From Chryseobacterium camelliae (GTDB lineage Bacteria > Bacteroidota > Bacteroidia > Flavobacteriales > Weeksellaceae): a stretch of DNA of 64,000 bases. Below the pieces are notes generated by a model. It saw nothing but the letters and a program-made list of their open reading frames with translations, did no database searches and was not told the origin of the DNA. Each line of letters begins with the position of its first letter. Positions within the stretch are counted from its first letter, which is position 1. The position numbers and the translations under genes are program-made. Where the stretch lies: contig NZ_CP115859.1 in assembly GCF_027920545.1 (NCBI RefSeq), positions 682,001-746,000 of the forward strand. Reading direction: 5' to 3'. Positions 18,273 to 27,998 of this stretch are shown here, piece by piece.

Positions 18273-18362
18273 TACTTTTTGTATTTAAGTATTTATGTAA
18301 AAAGTATTAATGATTTTTCAGTTATATAAATACATTCTACGTTAATACATTAGTACACTTTT

Positions 18363-21326
18363 TTACTTTTTAATCTGCTTTTTAACTTCCTTGGCTTCCG
18401 CCACAATTTCAGGGAAATCTTTATAGTTTTCAATGATCTGATCGCAGGTATAACTTGCCTGGTAATTATCTTTTAATCCCAGGTAATTTTTCGCCATCAA
18501 TACCAAAGCTTTTGCTCCCCAATATTCTTCTGATGCGTAATTATTAGCCAGTTTAAAGATCGTTTCATTCGAAGATTTGAACGATTTTCCTTTATTCTGA
18601 TAGAAAGCTTTTGCATAAAGAGATTCCGCAGCAACCGAAGTATTTGAAGATTTTTCAAGAGAAGCGTATGCAGTTTGTGCATCCTTGTCTTTTCCTGAAT
18701 TCATCAAACTTCTCGCTTTGATTACTTTTGCCGTTTCAATTACAGCTGCAGAGTTTTTAGTATTGGCGATTACCGCATCCGCCAATTTTTCAGCCTGAGA
18801 GAAATTCTTTTCATCTGCATAAATTTTCATCAATTCTACATTCGCATAATTCTTAATGCTTACGTTGGATGAATTTTTAATGTTTTCCAGATATTTTTTA
18901 GCTTCCTGAGTATCTCCCTGCGTCACATAAATCTGTGCTAAACGGGTTTGCGCATCATCCTGATAATCATTCTGTACATTGGCAACTTCCTGTAAAACAA
19001 GCAATGCTTTTGTCGTATTATTGGTTTGGTAATAGCTTTCCCCTAATTCATATTTCGCCTGATAAAGCCCTTCTCCTGTTGGATTTTGTGTTAAATATTT
19101 CTCATAATAAGAAATGGCGCTCTTATAGTCTTTCTTCGTGAAATATTGTTTTGCTGTAGACAGATTAATTTCGTCAATTTCCGCAGCATCTACATTGATC
19201 CCGATATTTTTTGCAAAGCTTTCATATCCTGCAACATCACCATTTTTAGTGAAAATTGGTTTTGCAGCCTGAACAATTTTCTCTGCGTAAGGTGTATTTT
19301 TATATTGCTCACCCAAAGATTTCAATTCAGATAGTGCTTTATCATTCTGATTCTGGTCAATATAATTCTGCGCTCTATAAATAGAAGCATTAGCCACCAA
19401 ATCTTTATCAGATGAAGTTTTAATGACCTTATTAAAGAAATCATTTGAATTATTAAAATCATCCTGAGCCGCATAAGCCGTTCCGATCTCATATTGAGCA
19501 TCATCATAATATTCAGAACCCGGATATTTTGATAGAAGGCTGCTTAAATTGGTGATTTTCGCCTGAGTATCTCCTTTAAACCCTAAAGCCATCGCTTTTT
19601 GGTATAAAGTATAGTCTGTAGTATCTTCATTCTTATCATAAATGGCGATCGCTTCATTCAGATCATTATTTGCATAATGGATATCCGCTAAACGAAGTTC
19701 AGCATCATTTTTAAATTCAGGCTTCGGGTTGGTTAAGTATTGTTTAAAATACGTTGCCGCCTGATCGAATTTTTTAGATTTAAAATAAGCATATCCTAAA
19801 TCGTAAGGCAGCTGCTGTTTTTCCGGGAAAGTTTCGTTCAACAATTTTTCATAACGAACAATGGCAGAAGGATAGTTTCCTTTTTGGTAGTATACCTGTC
19901 CTAGCCAATACAAAGCTCGGCTGTTGAATTCTTTGTTAATATCAAACTCTAAACTTCTCAGGAAATATTTTTCAGCTTCATCATAATTTCCTTTATTAAA
20001 TTCTTCGGTTCCCAGTAAATAAGAAACTTCCTGGTCTACTTTATCAATATCCGGAGACGAAGTCTTCAGTTTATCTATCGCATTCAGCGTTTCCTTAAAG
20101 TTTCCGGAATACAGGTAAGATTTCACCAAAAGCGATCTCATTTCCGATGCATTTCCGGCATCCTGGTTTTCATTGATGTAATTCTGGATCACCGTAGAAG
20201 GACTTTCAAACGGGTTACCGATATCGTAGCTCAATTTTGCATATTGCTCGTGCGCCAGCTTTTTCACTTTCGGATCATAATTCATCTGGTAAGACGAACG
20301 GAATGCTGAAAGAGCTTCCTGTTTTTTATCTACTGCCAGATAAGCATTTCCAAGCTGATAGTACGCATTCTGAGCCAACGCAGAATTGCTGTTCAGTAAC
20401 TGATTGTAATAAGAAACCGCTTCATCGTATTTTTTAAGCTGGGCTGCTACAAATCCCATCTCATATAAATCATTTTCAGATAGATTCTGCTGAACACTCA
20501 GATAGTCTTTTAAATGCGGATAAGCAGAATTATAATCATTCTTCATGAAATAGCTTTCACCAATGATCTTGTGAACCTCTGCTTTATAAGAATCCGAAAT
20601 ATCTTCATTCAGCAAAGCATTCCCCTCAGTAATCGCCTTATCATAATCCTTATCATTATAATACATCTGTACATAATACGGACGTACCAATTTGGAATAC
20701 TTCGGCTGGTCTTTTACGGAATCAAAATACTGGAATGCCTTATCATTCTGTCTGTTTGAATAGTACAGATGTCCCAACATATAAGCAATATCGCCTTTTT
20801 GAGATTCATCCGCTGTTTTATAAGCTTCTTCCAGGGCATCTGTTGCACCTTTAGAGTCTCCCAACATAAATTTAGCATATCCTAATTTCAGAATATACTG
20901 TGTATTTTCCTCTTTTGAAAGCTGGTATTGGTTTACCTTTTTCAGCGTCTCCAAAGCCTTGTCAAAATCCTTTTTAGCCAAATAATAATCAGCCAAAGGA
21001 AGATTCGCCTGAGCAAAGTAAGCCGAATTAGGATATTCTTTCATAAAAGCAGTCAATCCCTCTTCCGCATGATTTTTCTGGAGGATCACCCCGATGATGT
21101 TATCAAAAAACTGCGCTGCTTCTTTTCTTGATCTGGACAAATTCTGATTATAAAAATATTGTCTCGCATATTCAAATTGCGAGGCATTATATATTTTGGT
21201 CTGATAAAGATTTTCAGCGAGATTGAATCTGTAATTTTCTTTTTGTGTAAAATATTGGGACTGCTGAGCCTCGGAAATTCCGAAATACACCACCGCAGCC
21301 GCTAGAAGTATTTTTTTTGATTTCAT
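18363..21326 (-). CDS. Periplasmic TPR repeat protein, 987 residues
   Basis: The start chosen is the ATG at 21326 (MKSKKILLAAAVVYFGISEAQ), a good signal peptide; a TTG nine bases upstream is less likely. The mature chain is almost entirely tetratricopeptide repeats, for example AYYQLGNAYLAVDKKQEALS, ALYWLGQVYYQKGNYPSAIV and AKYELGESYYQTNNTTKALL, spread from about residue 50 to the end. Such scaffolds mediate protein contacts; in the periplasm they often help envelope machines. It is followed at once by the barrel gene, so a shared complex is a fair inference. Confidence 0.88.
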   Translation of the reverse strand: MKSKKILLAAAVVYFGISEAQQSQYFTQKENYRFNLAENLYQTKIYNASQFEYARQYFYNQNLSRSRKEAAQFFDNIIGVILQKNHAEEGLTAFMKEYPNSAYFAQANLPLADYYLAKKDFDKALETLKKVNQYQLSKEENTQYILKLGYAKFMLGDSKGATDALEEAYKTADESQKGDIAYMLGHLYYSNRQNDKAFQYFDSVKDQPKYSKLVRPYYVQMYYNDKDYDKAITEGNALLNEDISDSYKAEVHKIIGESYFMKNDYNSAYPHLKDYLSVQQNLSENDLYEMGFVAAQLKKYDEAVSYYNQLLNSNSALAQNAYYQLGNAYLAVDKKQEALSAFRSSYQMNYDPKVKKLAHEQYAKLSYDIGNPFESPSTVIQNYINENQDAGNASEMRSLLVKSYLYSGNFKETLNAIDKLKTSSPDIDKVDQEVSYLLGTEEFNKGNYDEAEKYFLRSLEFDINKEFNSRALYWLGQVYYQKGNYPSAIVRYEKLLNETFPEKQQLPYDLGYAYFKSKKFDQAATYFKQYLTNPKPEFKNDAELRLADIHYANNDLNEAIAIYDKNEDTTDYTLYQKAMALGFKGDTQAKITNLSSLLSKYPGSEYYDDAQYEIGTAYAAQDDFNNSNDFFNKVIKTSSDKDLVANASIYRAQNYIDQNQNDKALSELKSLGEQYKNTPYAEKIVQAAKPIFTKNGDVAGYESFAKNIGINVDAAEIDEINLSTAKQYFTKKDYKSAISYYEKYLTQNPTGEGLYQAKYELGESYYQTNNTTKALLVLQEVANVQNDYQDDAQTRLAQIYVTQGDTQEAKKYLENIKNSSNVSIKNYANVELMKIYADEKNFSQAEKLADAVIANTKNSAAVIETAKVIKARSLMNSGKDKDAQTAYASLEKSSNTSVAAESLYAKAFYQNKGKSFKSSNETIFKLANNYASEEYWGAKALVLMAKNYLGLKDNYQASYTCDQIIENYKDFPEIVAEAKEVKKQIKK

Positions 21327-21542
21327 TAATATCAAATTTTAAAATGTTTAAGCCCTGAAACTTGGCTGAATATTTTAAACTGAAGGTGAATTTTATCCAC
21401 AATTCATCAACGAAAATATTGAAAAGATATTGTATAAACAAGCGTTTTAACATATTGTTAATTTGTGGATTATTTTTTAATACTTCTTAACTTTTCTCCA
21501 TAAGAAATCTTAAGAAAATCAAAATTATTTCAGAGAAATAAT

Positions 21543-21550
21543 TACATTTG
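21543..21550 (+). promoter_or_regulatory. -7 promoter box of the permease gene
   Basis: TACATTTG is a perfect TAnnTTTG match, 27 bases before the ATG at 21578. No clear -33 box was seen. Confidence 0.55.
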
Positions 21551-21577
21551 CTTTTTTCAAATCAAATATAAGATTGG

Positions 21578-23248
21578 ATGAGTCAACTTTTTAGAAGGAA
21601 AATCTATTCAGAATCAGATACATCGACTAGCCTTTTGAGGGTTTTGGGTGTTTGGGATATTGTATTTTTCGGTATTGCAGCCATCATTGGTGCAGGAAGC
21701 TTCAGTAGTTTGGGAGAAGCCGTTTTCAGAGGAGGTCCCGGTGTTATTTTATTGTATTTGATTTGCGGCTTTGCCTGTGGTTTTACCGCTCTTTGCTATG
21801 CAGAATTTGCAAGTAGAATTCCTACCGCCGGCTCTGCTTACACCTATGCTTATGCCAGTTTCGGGGAATTAATTGCCTGGATTATCGGTTGGGCACTGAT
21901 TATGGAGTATTCTTTCGGTAATATTTATGTTGCTTTTTCCTGGTCAGATTATTTTACCAGCTTTTTAGAGCGTTTGGGAATGCATATTCCGGATTACCTC
22001 ACCTGCAGCTATACCGAAGCTAAAAAAGCCATCATGAACGGTTCTGAAAACAAAGAACTGCTTAACGCCTGGAAAACCGCACCGTTATTAGGAAGCTTAA
22101 AATTCATCGTTGATGTTCCCGCTTTGGTTATTAACGGATTGATTACCTGGTTATGCTACGTTGGGGTGAAAGAAAGTAAAAACTTCAACAATTCATTGGT
22201 TATCTTAAAATTAGCCGTAATCGTTTTAGTTGTTTTGGTAGGTTTTGCTTACATCAACACAGAAAACTGGACGCCGATAAGCCCTGAGACAGGAGCTCCT
22301 TCTTTCATGCCGAATGGCTTTGTAGGTGTGATGAGTGCCGTTTCCGGAGTATTCTTTGCCTATATCGGTTTTGATGCCTTAAGTGTACTTTCCGAAGAAA
22401 CAAAAGATCCTCAGAAAACATTACCAAAAGGAATGATCATTTCTTTGGTTTTATGTACCGTTATTTATATCGCTTTAACGTTGGTTTTGACCGGAATGGT
22501 TGATTACAAAAAATTCGACGGTGTAGGAGATCCGCTTTCATTCATCTTTGAAAAAGGAAATGCCAATGTTGCCTGGATGGAGCTTACCGTTTCATTTATA
22601 GCGATTGTTGCGATTACTACAGTGCTTTTGGTTTTCCAGATGGGGCAGCCGAGAATCTGGTATGCTATGAGCCGTGACGGATTAATGCCTCAGAAATTCC
22701 AGAACGTACATCCAAAATACAAAACGCCTTCATTTGCTACCATTGTAACAGGTATTGTTGTAGGAGTTCCTATATTATTTACAGACAAAACATTCATTTT
22801 AGATTTTACGAGTATCGGAACTATTTTCGCATTTGTTTTAGTTTGCGCGGGTGTTTTAATGCTTCCGGCAAAAGAAAAAATAAAAGGGAGATTTCACTTA
22901 CCGTACGTGAACGGAAAAATCATTTTCCCTGTTATTTTTATTGGAGGATTAATTGCTTTTTATCAATGGCAACCGGAATTCTTCCACAATTTAATGGACT
23001 GGAAAGATCCTAAGGAAGGTGAATTCAGAGCTTCAATTTTCTTTTTCATCCTGATCAATTTAGTCCTTTGTGTTTGGACTTTCGTTAAAAATTTATCTTT
23101 AATTCCGTTAATCGGTTTAAGCTCATGTTTATACCTTCTTACCGGAATGAGCCACGACAATTGGTTCTGGTTTGGACTTTGGTTCACTATCGGATTAGTT
23201 ATTTACTTCTTCTACGGATATAAAAACAGTAAATTGGGTAAATCCTGA
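21578..23248 (+). CDS. APC-family cationic-type amino acid permease
   Basis: The 556-residue inner-membrane protein has 12 or more hydrophobic segments. The first helix carries GIAAIIGAGSF, the unwound Gly-rich substrate motif of the amino acid-polyamine-organocation superfamily, and EFASRIPTAGSAYTYAY follows in TM3. IGFDALSVLSEETKDPQKTLP is the typical TM6-to-loop signature of the cationic amino acid transporter (YfnA-like) branch. It probably imports an amino acid by proton symport or exchange; the substrate is not readable. It has its own promoter box and a strong terminator. Confidence 0.92.
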   Translation: MSQLFRRKIYSESDTSTSLLRVLGVWDIVFFGIAAIIGAGSFSSLGEAVFRGGPGVILLYLICGFACGFTALCYAEFASRIPTAGSAYTYAYASFGELIAWIIGWALIMEYSFGNIYVAFSWSDYFTSFLERLGMHIPDYLTCSYTEAKKAIMNGSENKELLNAWKTAPLLGSLKFIVDVPALVINGLITWLCYVGVKESKNFNNSLVILKLAVIVLVVLVGFAYINTENWTPISPETGAPSFMPNGFVGVMSAVSGVFFAYIGFDALSVLSEETKDPQKTLPKGMIISLVLCTVIYIALTLVLTGMVDYKKFDGVGDPLSFIFEKGNANVAWMELTVSFIAIVAITTVLLVFQMGQPRIWYAMSRDGLMPQKFQNVHPKYKTPSFATIVTGIVVGVPILFTDKTFILDFTSIGTIFAFVLVCAGVLMLPAKEKIKGRFHLPYVNGKIIFPVIFIGGLIAFYQWQPEFFHNLMDWKDPKEGEFRASIFFFILINLVLCVWTFVKNLSLIPLIGLSSCLYLLTGMSHDNWFWFGLWFTIGLVIYFFYGYKNSKLGKS

Positions 23249-23268
23249 TTTCTTAAAAACATAAAAAT

Positions 23269-23303
23269 AAAAGCAAAGTTGTATATGCAGCTTTGCTTTT
23301 TTT
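23269..23303 (+). terminator. Rho-independent terminator of the permease gene
   Basis: AAAGCAAAGTTG pairs with CAGCTTTGCTTT (one G-T pair) over six bases, followed by six more T. Confidence 0.88.
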
Positions 23304-23364
23304 ATTTACAGCTTTCTTTAAAAATGGCGAACTTATTGCTGCTTTTTCTGCAAAGATCAACACC

Positions 23365-23691
23365 ATGCCTGAAAGAATTAAAACCTTCAAAGAATTTTAC
23401 CTGTTCTATCTTACCGAACACCGTAAAACAGGAACAAGGATTTTCCATTTCATCGGCACTCTCCTTGTATTTGTAGTTATTGGGTATGTAATCAGTTCCG
23501 GAAAAGAAAGATTTCTATGGTATATTCCCATTTTCGGGTATGGCTTTGCATGGCTCAATCATGCTTTGATTGAGAAAAATAAACCTGCTACTTTTAAATA
23601 TCCGTTATGGTCGTTAGTCTCTGATTTCAGACTGTTTTTTGAATTGCTGACAGGCAAACAGAAGTTTATAGAAACCAAATCCCAAGGGTAA
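23365..23691 (+). CDS. Mpo1-like (DUF962) membrane protein
   Basis: From the ATG at 23365 the protein has 108 residues: MPERIKTFKEFYLFYLTEHR, two hydrophobic segments (TLLVFVVIGYVIS and LWYIPIFGYGFAWLNHA) and NKPATFKYPLWSL. The histidines in TEHR, FHFIGT and NHALIE match the conserved iron-binding histidines of the DUF962/Mpo1 family; yeast Mpo1 is a dioxygenase of 2-hydroxy fatty acids. An upstream in-frame ATG at 23293 overlaps the preceding terminator and is rejected. Activity here is by family only. Confidence 0.85.
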   Translation: MPERIKTFKEFYLFYLTEHRKTGTRIFHFIGTLLVFVVIGYVISSGKERFLWYIPIFGYGFAWLNHALIEKNKPATFKYPLWSLVSDFRLFFELLTGKQKFIETKSQG

Positions 23692-23699
23692 AATTTAAT

Positions 23700-24158
23700 T
23701 CAATAGGCAGCTTCTACGATATCATAATGAATGGTATTCAGCATCTTTTCCACCATTGCATCTTTATCTTTAACCGGTTCAGGAATATAGCTTGAAAAAG
23801 TCATTGTTTTATCTTGATTTAAAGTTACCACCACTTCTTCAAGAATATTTTTTTCATCTATATAAAACTGAATTCTGTTCTCTGCCAGTCTCCAAAAAGA
23901 GAGCCTGGGTTCGGATATCGTACAGTTTCCTACACTTCCTTCTACATAATTATAAATCGCAAAACCATCTTCTCTTATGGCATAGTTTCTCATCAAACGA
24001 CATTGATCAAAGTCTTTAACCACTTTCTTCTTTCCTTCATAGAAGCCAGATTCTTTCAGCTTCCAAAATCCTACAACATCTTCCTTTTTCAGTTTCTGCG
24101 CACTTACCAGACTGCTACAAATCACAATCGAAACTGAGGATAGAAATATTTTCATCAT
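23700..24158 (-). CDS. Secreted lipocalin-like protein of unknown function
   Basis: The 152-residue protein has a signal peptide (KIFLSSVSIVICSSLVSAQ) and a short beta-rich mature chain. VVGFWKLKESG near the mature N-terminus resembles the G-x-W entry of lipocalin-like domains, and two cysteines (DFDQCRL, VGNCTI) could form a disulfide. Strand-like segments continue to KTMTFSSYIPEP. It converges on the Mpo1-like gene with eight bases between stops. Ligand unknown; the lipocalin reading is tentative. Confidence 0.65.
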   Translation of the reverse strand: MMKIFLSSVSIVICSSLVSAQKLKKEDVVGFWKLKESGFYEGKKKVVKDFDQCRLMRNYAIREDGFAIYNYVEGSVGNCTISEPRLSFWRLAENRIQFYIDEKNILEEVVVTLNQDKTMTFSSYIPEPVKDKDAMVEKMLNTIHYDIVEAAY

Positions 24159-24268
24159 TTTTTCTTTTTTAATTTTTTATTCATCATACTACAAAACCCG
24201 GCATCAAATATTAACCTTATACTTTCGGGGCTTTATGATTGGAAGTTTCAAAATAAACAATAAAAAAA

Positions 24269-24322
24269 ATGAGACGCAATAGAAGAACTGCGACAATTAA
24301 GACCGGGAGTTCGGCATGGTAA
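24269..24322 (+). CDS. Possible 17-codon leader peptide
   Basis: In the otherwise unassigned leader of the DUF4377 gene an ATG opens a 17-codon frame, MRRNRRTATIKTGSSAW, ending 28 bases before the next ATG. The stretch is richer in GC than its flanks, and ACGCAAT near its start can pair with ATTGCG just after its stop. It could be a leader peptide, part of a structured leader or chance. Confidence 0.25.
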   Translation: MRRNRRTATIKTGSSAW

Positions 24323-24350
24323 TTGCGCGTAAGGTTGTAAAATCAAGTTT

Positions 24351-24698
24351 ATGAAAAGCATAGCAACCATTCTAAAAGGGGCAGTTCCTGCATTAGCATT
24401 ATTCGTAATGGCACAATGTACAACCACGGCAGGTGCATCCGCAGCTGATGAAAAAACATTTATAGTAGGACCACAAACAGCAGACTGTACAGGAGTAGCT
24501 CCCATGAAATGCTTACAGGTAAAAGAAAAGCCAACTGATAACTGGAGTAATTTCTATACCAATATTGAAGGATTCACTTATGAGCCCGGGTATGAATATG
24601 TATTGAAGGTAAAAACTGAAAAATTAGAAAATGTACCTGCCGATGCATCTTCTATTAAATACACCTTGATCAAACAGATTTCTAAAACGAAAAAATAA
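24351..24698 (+). CDS. DUF4377 lipoprotein
   Basis: This 115-residue protein has a lipoprotein signal (LFVMAQC, Cys at residue 23) and a DUF4377 domain from about residue 36: FIVGPQTADCTGVAPMKCLQ, then KEKPTDNWSNFYTNIEGF and YEPGYEYVLKVK. DUF4377 is often found attached to HslJ/META-type domains in envelope proteins; here it stands alone. It is likely held in the outer membrane facing the periplasm. A terminator follows the stop by two bases. Function unknown. Confidence 0.88.
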   Translation: MKSIATILKGAVPALALFVMAQCTTTAGASAADEKTFIVGPQTADCTGVAPMKCLQVKEKPTDNWSNFYTNIEGFTYEPGYEYVLKVKTEKLENVPADASSIKYTLIKQISKTKK

Positions 24699-24700
24699 AT

Positions 24701-24732
24701 AAAAAACCTCCGAAAATTTTGGAGGTTTTTTA
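24701..24732. terminator. Bidirectional terminator
   Basis: AAAAAACCTCC and GGAGGTTTTTT form an 11-bp stem over nine bases. It lies between the convergent DUF4377 and SPFH genes and has T runs on both strands, so it can serve both. Confidence 0.9.
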
Positions 24733-24735
24733 TTG

Positions 24736-25689
24736 TTATATATTGCTTGGTCTGTTATGATCATGATCTTTCGGAGGCTGCGGATAATTTCCTTTGCTTG
24801 CCTCTCCTACTGTATTCGCAGTCGTCATGGCTACCACCAAATCATTGAGCATTCCGCTGGCTGCAGTGGGTGAGTTCGGAAGCAATACCAGATTACTTCT
24901 GTTGTTCGCCCCTACCGAATGCAACGTATCATAATGCTGTGTAACGACGATTAATGCTGATGCTTCGTGTGAATTAATATCTACATTGTTCAGCATTCTT
25001 ACCGATTCTTCAAGACCTTTTGCAATCTCTCTTCTTTGGTCTGCGATCCCCTGTCCCTGTAATTTTTTAGATTCAGCTTCTGCTTTTGCCACTGCTACAA
25101 TTCTAATTCTTTGTGCTTCAGATTCATATTCTGCGGCTGTTTTTTCTCTTTCAGCAGCATTGATTCTGTTCATGGCGTGTTTCACCTGTTCATCCGGATC
25201 AATATCCGTAACCAAAGCTTTGATAATATCATATCCATAACTGTTCATTGCTTCCTGAAGTTCTCCCTTCACCGCAATAGCAACATCATCTTTTCTTACG
25301 AAAACATCGTCCAGTTTCAATTTGGGCACTTCAGCTCTCACGACATCAAAAACGAAAGAAGTGATCTGATTTTCAGGATTTTCCAAACGATAATAAGCAT
25401 CACCTACCTGAGTCCTGATGACCTGATATTGCACGGAAACTTTCATTTTAATGAAAACATTATCCATTGTTTTAGTATCAATCATTACATCCAGTTGCTG
25501 AATTCTTAAATTCAGTCTTTTGGCAATCTGATCAATAATCGGAAGCTTAAGATGAAGTCCGGAATGCTTTACCGCCTGAAATTTTCCAAAACGTTCAATA
25601 ATCGCTGCAGTTTCCTGCTTTACCACAAAAAACGAAGCGAACAAAATAATTAGCCCAAAGAAAATAACGGGCGCCAGAAACAAACTCAT
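24736..25689 (-). CDS. SPFH/stomatin-like membrane protein (QmcA type)
   Basis: The 317-residue protein starts with a single membrane helix (APVIFFGLIILFASFFVV) followed by the SPFH/band 7 domain, with ETAAIIERFGKFQAVKHSGL and LNLRIQQLDVMIDTKTMDN as hallmarks. A long coiled-coil (about residues 170-235: NRINAAEREKTAAEYESEAQ) precedes a variable tail ending in His/Pro-rich sequence. SPFH proteins form large membrane-bound rings and often work with proteases such as FtsH. No NfeD or protease partner lies next to it. It is probably a single-gene unit. Confidence 0.92.
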   Translation of the reverse strand: MSLFLAPVIFFGLIILFASFFVVKQETAAIIERFGKFQAVKHSGLHLKLPIIDQIAKRLNLRIQQLDVMIDTKTMDNVFIKMKVSVQYQVIRTQVGDAYYRLENPENQITSFVFDVVRAEVPKLKLDDVFVRKDDVAIAVKGELQEAMNSYGYDIIKALVTDIDPDEQVKHAMNRINAAEREKTAAEYESEAQRIRIVAVAKAEAESKKLQGQGIADQRREIAKGLEESVRMLNNVDINSHEASALIVVTQHYDTLHSVGANNRSNLVLLPNSPTAASGMLNDLVVAMTTANTVGEASKGNYPQPPKDHDHNRPSNI

Positions 25690-25798
25690 AGTCTAGTTTT
25701 ATAATATTAATATATGTGAACCTTAAAGATAATATTTTCGTTTTACATATATCTGTTTCTCTATGAGTATTTCTTAAATAATATTAATTATTGAATGA

Positions 25799-27157
25799 TT
25801 ACATCGTCATACCAATGTCAATTCCCTTGATTTTCCTGTACAGATCGGTTGCGTAATTATCCGTCATTCCGGAGACAAAATCAATTACTCCAAGAACTTT
25901 CTGATAATCGGTCCCATCTTGATAAACGAATTGCTTAGGAAGAAGTTTCAACGCTTTTTTATCATATGATTTTCTTTCATCCTCATGTTTCAGAATAGAA
26001 GGAATAAAATGATCCAACAATTCATACATTACATTATAACCTGCATTTTCTATCTCTACAACCGCTTTATGATTGTAGATTTTTTCAACAGAGAAGCTCT
26101 CTATATCCTGCAATGCTTTATTTTCAGCTTTGTATATGTCGAGTAATGCTTTATCCAAATTTCCTTCAAGAATGGTCGTGAAGTTCTGCTTGTACATCTC
26201 AATCGATTGATTAATTAGAGCATTAATCACCTTTGCTCTTAAATAAGAAATCTGTTCGTTTTCGTTACCTATGGAATTTAATTTCTGCTCTACCCTGTTA
26301 ACATCATCTGTTTCAGATTTTACCAGCTCAAAAAACAGGTTTTTGCAGTCTGCCGTTGAAACAATACCCAACCGGTGTGCATCTTCCATATCGATAATAT
26401 TGTAGCAAATATCATCTGCCGCTTCTACCAGCCACACAAACGGGTGTCTTTTAAAAATATAGGGTTCTTCGCTTTCCGGAATTAAATTCGTTCCCTTTGC
26501 AATCTCCAAAAAGATATCTTTTTCATTTTGAAAGAAACCGAACTTCTTCCTATGGATAATTCCTTTCTTTTTAGCAATGGCTTCACACGGATATTTCGCA
26601 ATACTTGCCAGTGTGGAAAATGTCAGCTGAATTCCTCCTTCATCTTTCCCCTGCTGTTGATGAGCCAGCACCCTGATTGCATTTGCATTTCCTTCAAAAT
26701 TCACCAAATCTGCCCATTCTTTTTCATTGAATTTAGGTTTTAAATCGTTTTCGTTTCGTTCAAAATAACTAGCAATGGCATCTTCCCCGGAATGTCCGAA
26801 AGCAGGATTTCCTACATCATGACAAAGACAGGCCGCGGCAATCACATTTCCTAAATTGTGAAGATAAAAGCTCTTGGACTCTTCGGTTAAATCATTTTTA
26901 AAACTATCATGAATAAATTCACCAATGATACTTCCTAAACTTCTTCCTACCGACGAAACCTCAAGAGAATGCGTTAAACGGTTGTGCACAAAGACACTTC
27001 CCGGAAGCGGAAAAACCTGGGTTTTATTTTGCAATCTCCGGAAAGCCGATGAAAATATAATTCGGTCAAAATCTCTCTGAAAATCTGTTCTTGAAGCCTT
27101 TGTATGCGGATTGTTTCCTGTACGCTGATTGGTGAAAATCTGGTTTAAATTCATCAT
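25799..27157 (-). CDS. dgt: dGTP triphosphohydrolase (dGTPase)
   Basis: This 452-residue HD-domain enzyme has the metal-binding set H63 (NRLTHSLEV), H113-D114 (LCHDVGNPAFGHSGE) and a later D (WLVEAADDICYNI). NKTQVFPLPGSVFVHNRLTH is characteristic of the dGTPase family, which splits dGTP into deoxyguanosine and triphosphate and so tunes dNTP pools. Length agrees with the family. Two Met codons open the frame (27157 and 27154). It diverges from the Fpg/Nei gene, giving a small nucleotide and DNA-repair neighbourhood. Confidence 0.93.
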   Translation of the reverse strand: MMNLNQIFTNQRTGNNPHTKASRTDFQRDFDRIIFSSAFRRLQNKTQVFPLPGSVFVHNRLTHSLEVSSVGRSLGSIIGEFIHDSFKNDLTEESKSFYLHNLGNVIAAACLCHDVGNPAFGHSGEDAIASYFERNENDLKPKFNEKEWADLVNFEGNANAIRVLAHQQQGKDEGGIQLTFSTLASIAKYPCEAIAKKKGIIHRKKFGFFQNEKDIFLEIAKGTNLIPESEEPYIFKRHPFVWLVEAADDICYNIIDMEDAHRLGIVSTADCKNLFFELVKSETDDVNRVEQKLNSIGNENEQISYLRAKVINALINQSIEMYKQNFTTILEGNLDKALLDIYKAENKALQDIESFSVEKIYNHKAVVEIENAGYNVMYELLDHFIPSILKHEDERKSYDKKALKLLPKQFVYQDGTDYQKVLGVIDFVSGMTDNYATDLYRKIKGIDIGMTM

Positions 27158-27226
27158 TTTTCAAAATTACTCCAAATTTTATTTTTATGGAATAGTATTT
27201 GGATTTTTATTGTAAACCGAATCCGA

Positions 27227-27961
27227 ATGCCGGAAGGTCCTTCCATATTATTAATGAAAGAAAGCCTGCAAAAGTTTGCAGGTAAAAAGGTTGTGGAATC
27301 CCATGGAAATGCAAAATTCGATAAAGCAATTCTTGAAAAGAAAGTACTGAAAGAAATCCGCACTTTTGGAAAACAAACTTATCTTGTCTTTGATGAAATT
27401 GCAGTTCGGGTTCATTTACTCATGTTTGGCTCTTATAGCGTTGATGAACAAACAAAACCGGATAAAAGCCTTCGCTTATCCTTAATTTTTAAACAGGGAG
27501 GATTCTATTTCTACAACTGCAGCGTAAAGCTTGTTGATTCTGAATTTTTAGCTAACATTGACTGGGAAGCTGATGTCATGAGCAATCAATGGAATCCTGA
27601 AAAAGCTAAACAAAAGCTTATCGCCCATCCGAAAATGTTGGTTTGTGATGCACTCATGAACCAGGATATTTTTTCAGGAGTCGGAAATATTATAAAAAAC
27701 GAGGTATTATTCAGAATTTCGGTTCAGCCTGAAAGCCTGCTCGGAAATCTCCCCTCGGAAAAGTTAGATGAGTTAATTGCCGAAGCCAGAAATTACAGTT
27801 TTGATTTTCTAACATGGAAACGGGAATTTATGCTGAAAAAACATTGGCTCGTCCATAACAGATCAGTTTGTCCGAAATGTGGCGAGAAATTAATACGAAA
27901 ACAAACCGGACTTGGAAAACGAAGAAGTTTTTATTGCCTTACCGATCAGAAATTGTATTAA
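27227..27961 (+). CDS. Fpg/Nei-family DNA glycosylase
   Basis: The 244-residue protein begins MPEGPSILLM; after Met removal, Pro2 is the catalytic nucleophile and Glu3 the general acid of the Fpg/Nei family. The H2TH region follows (LVCDALMNQDIFSGVGNIIK). The C-terminal zinc finger has C215-x-x-C218 and C237, but the fourth ligand position is D240 (FYCLTDQ) where Cys is usual. It would remove oxidised bases and cut at abasic sites. It resembles the endonuclease VIII-like branch found in Bacteroidetes; the exact substrate is open. Confidence 0.9.
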   Translation: MPEGPSILLMKESLQKFAGKKVVESHGNAKFDKAILEKKVLKEIRTFGKQTYLVFDEIAVRVHLLMFGSYSVDEQTKPDKSLRLSLIFKQGGFYFYNCSVKLVDSEFLANIDWEADVMSNQWNPEKAKQKLIAHPKMLVCDALMNQDIFSGVGNIIKNEVLFRISVQPESLLGNLPSEKLDELIAEARNYSFDFLTWKREFMLKKHWLVHNRSVCPKCGEKLIRKQTGLGKRRSFYCLTDQKLY

Positions 27962-27998
27962 TTAAAGCTTCATCTAACTTATTGGTATTTAAATATAA

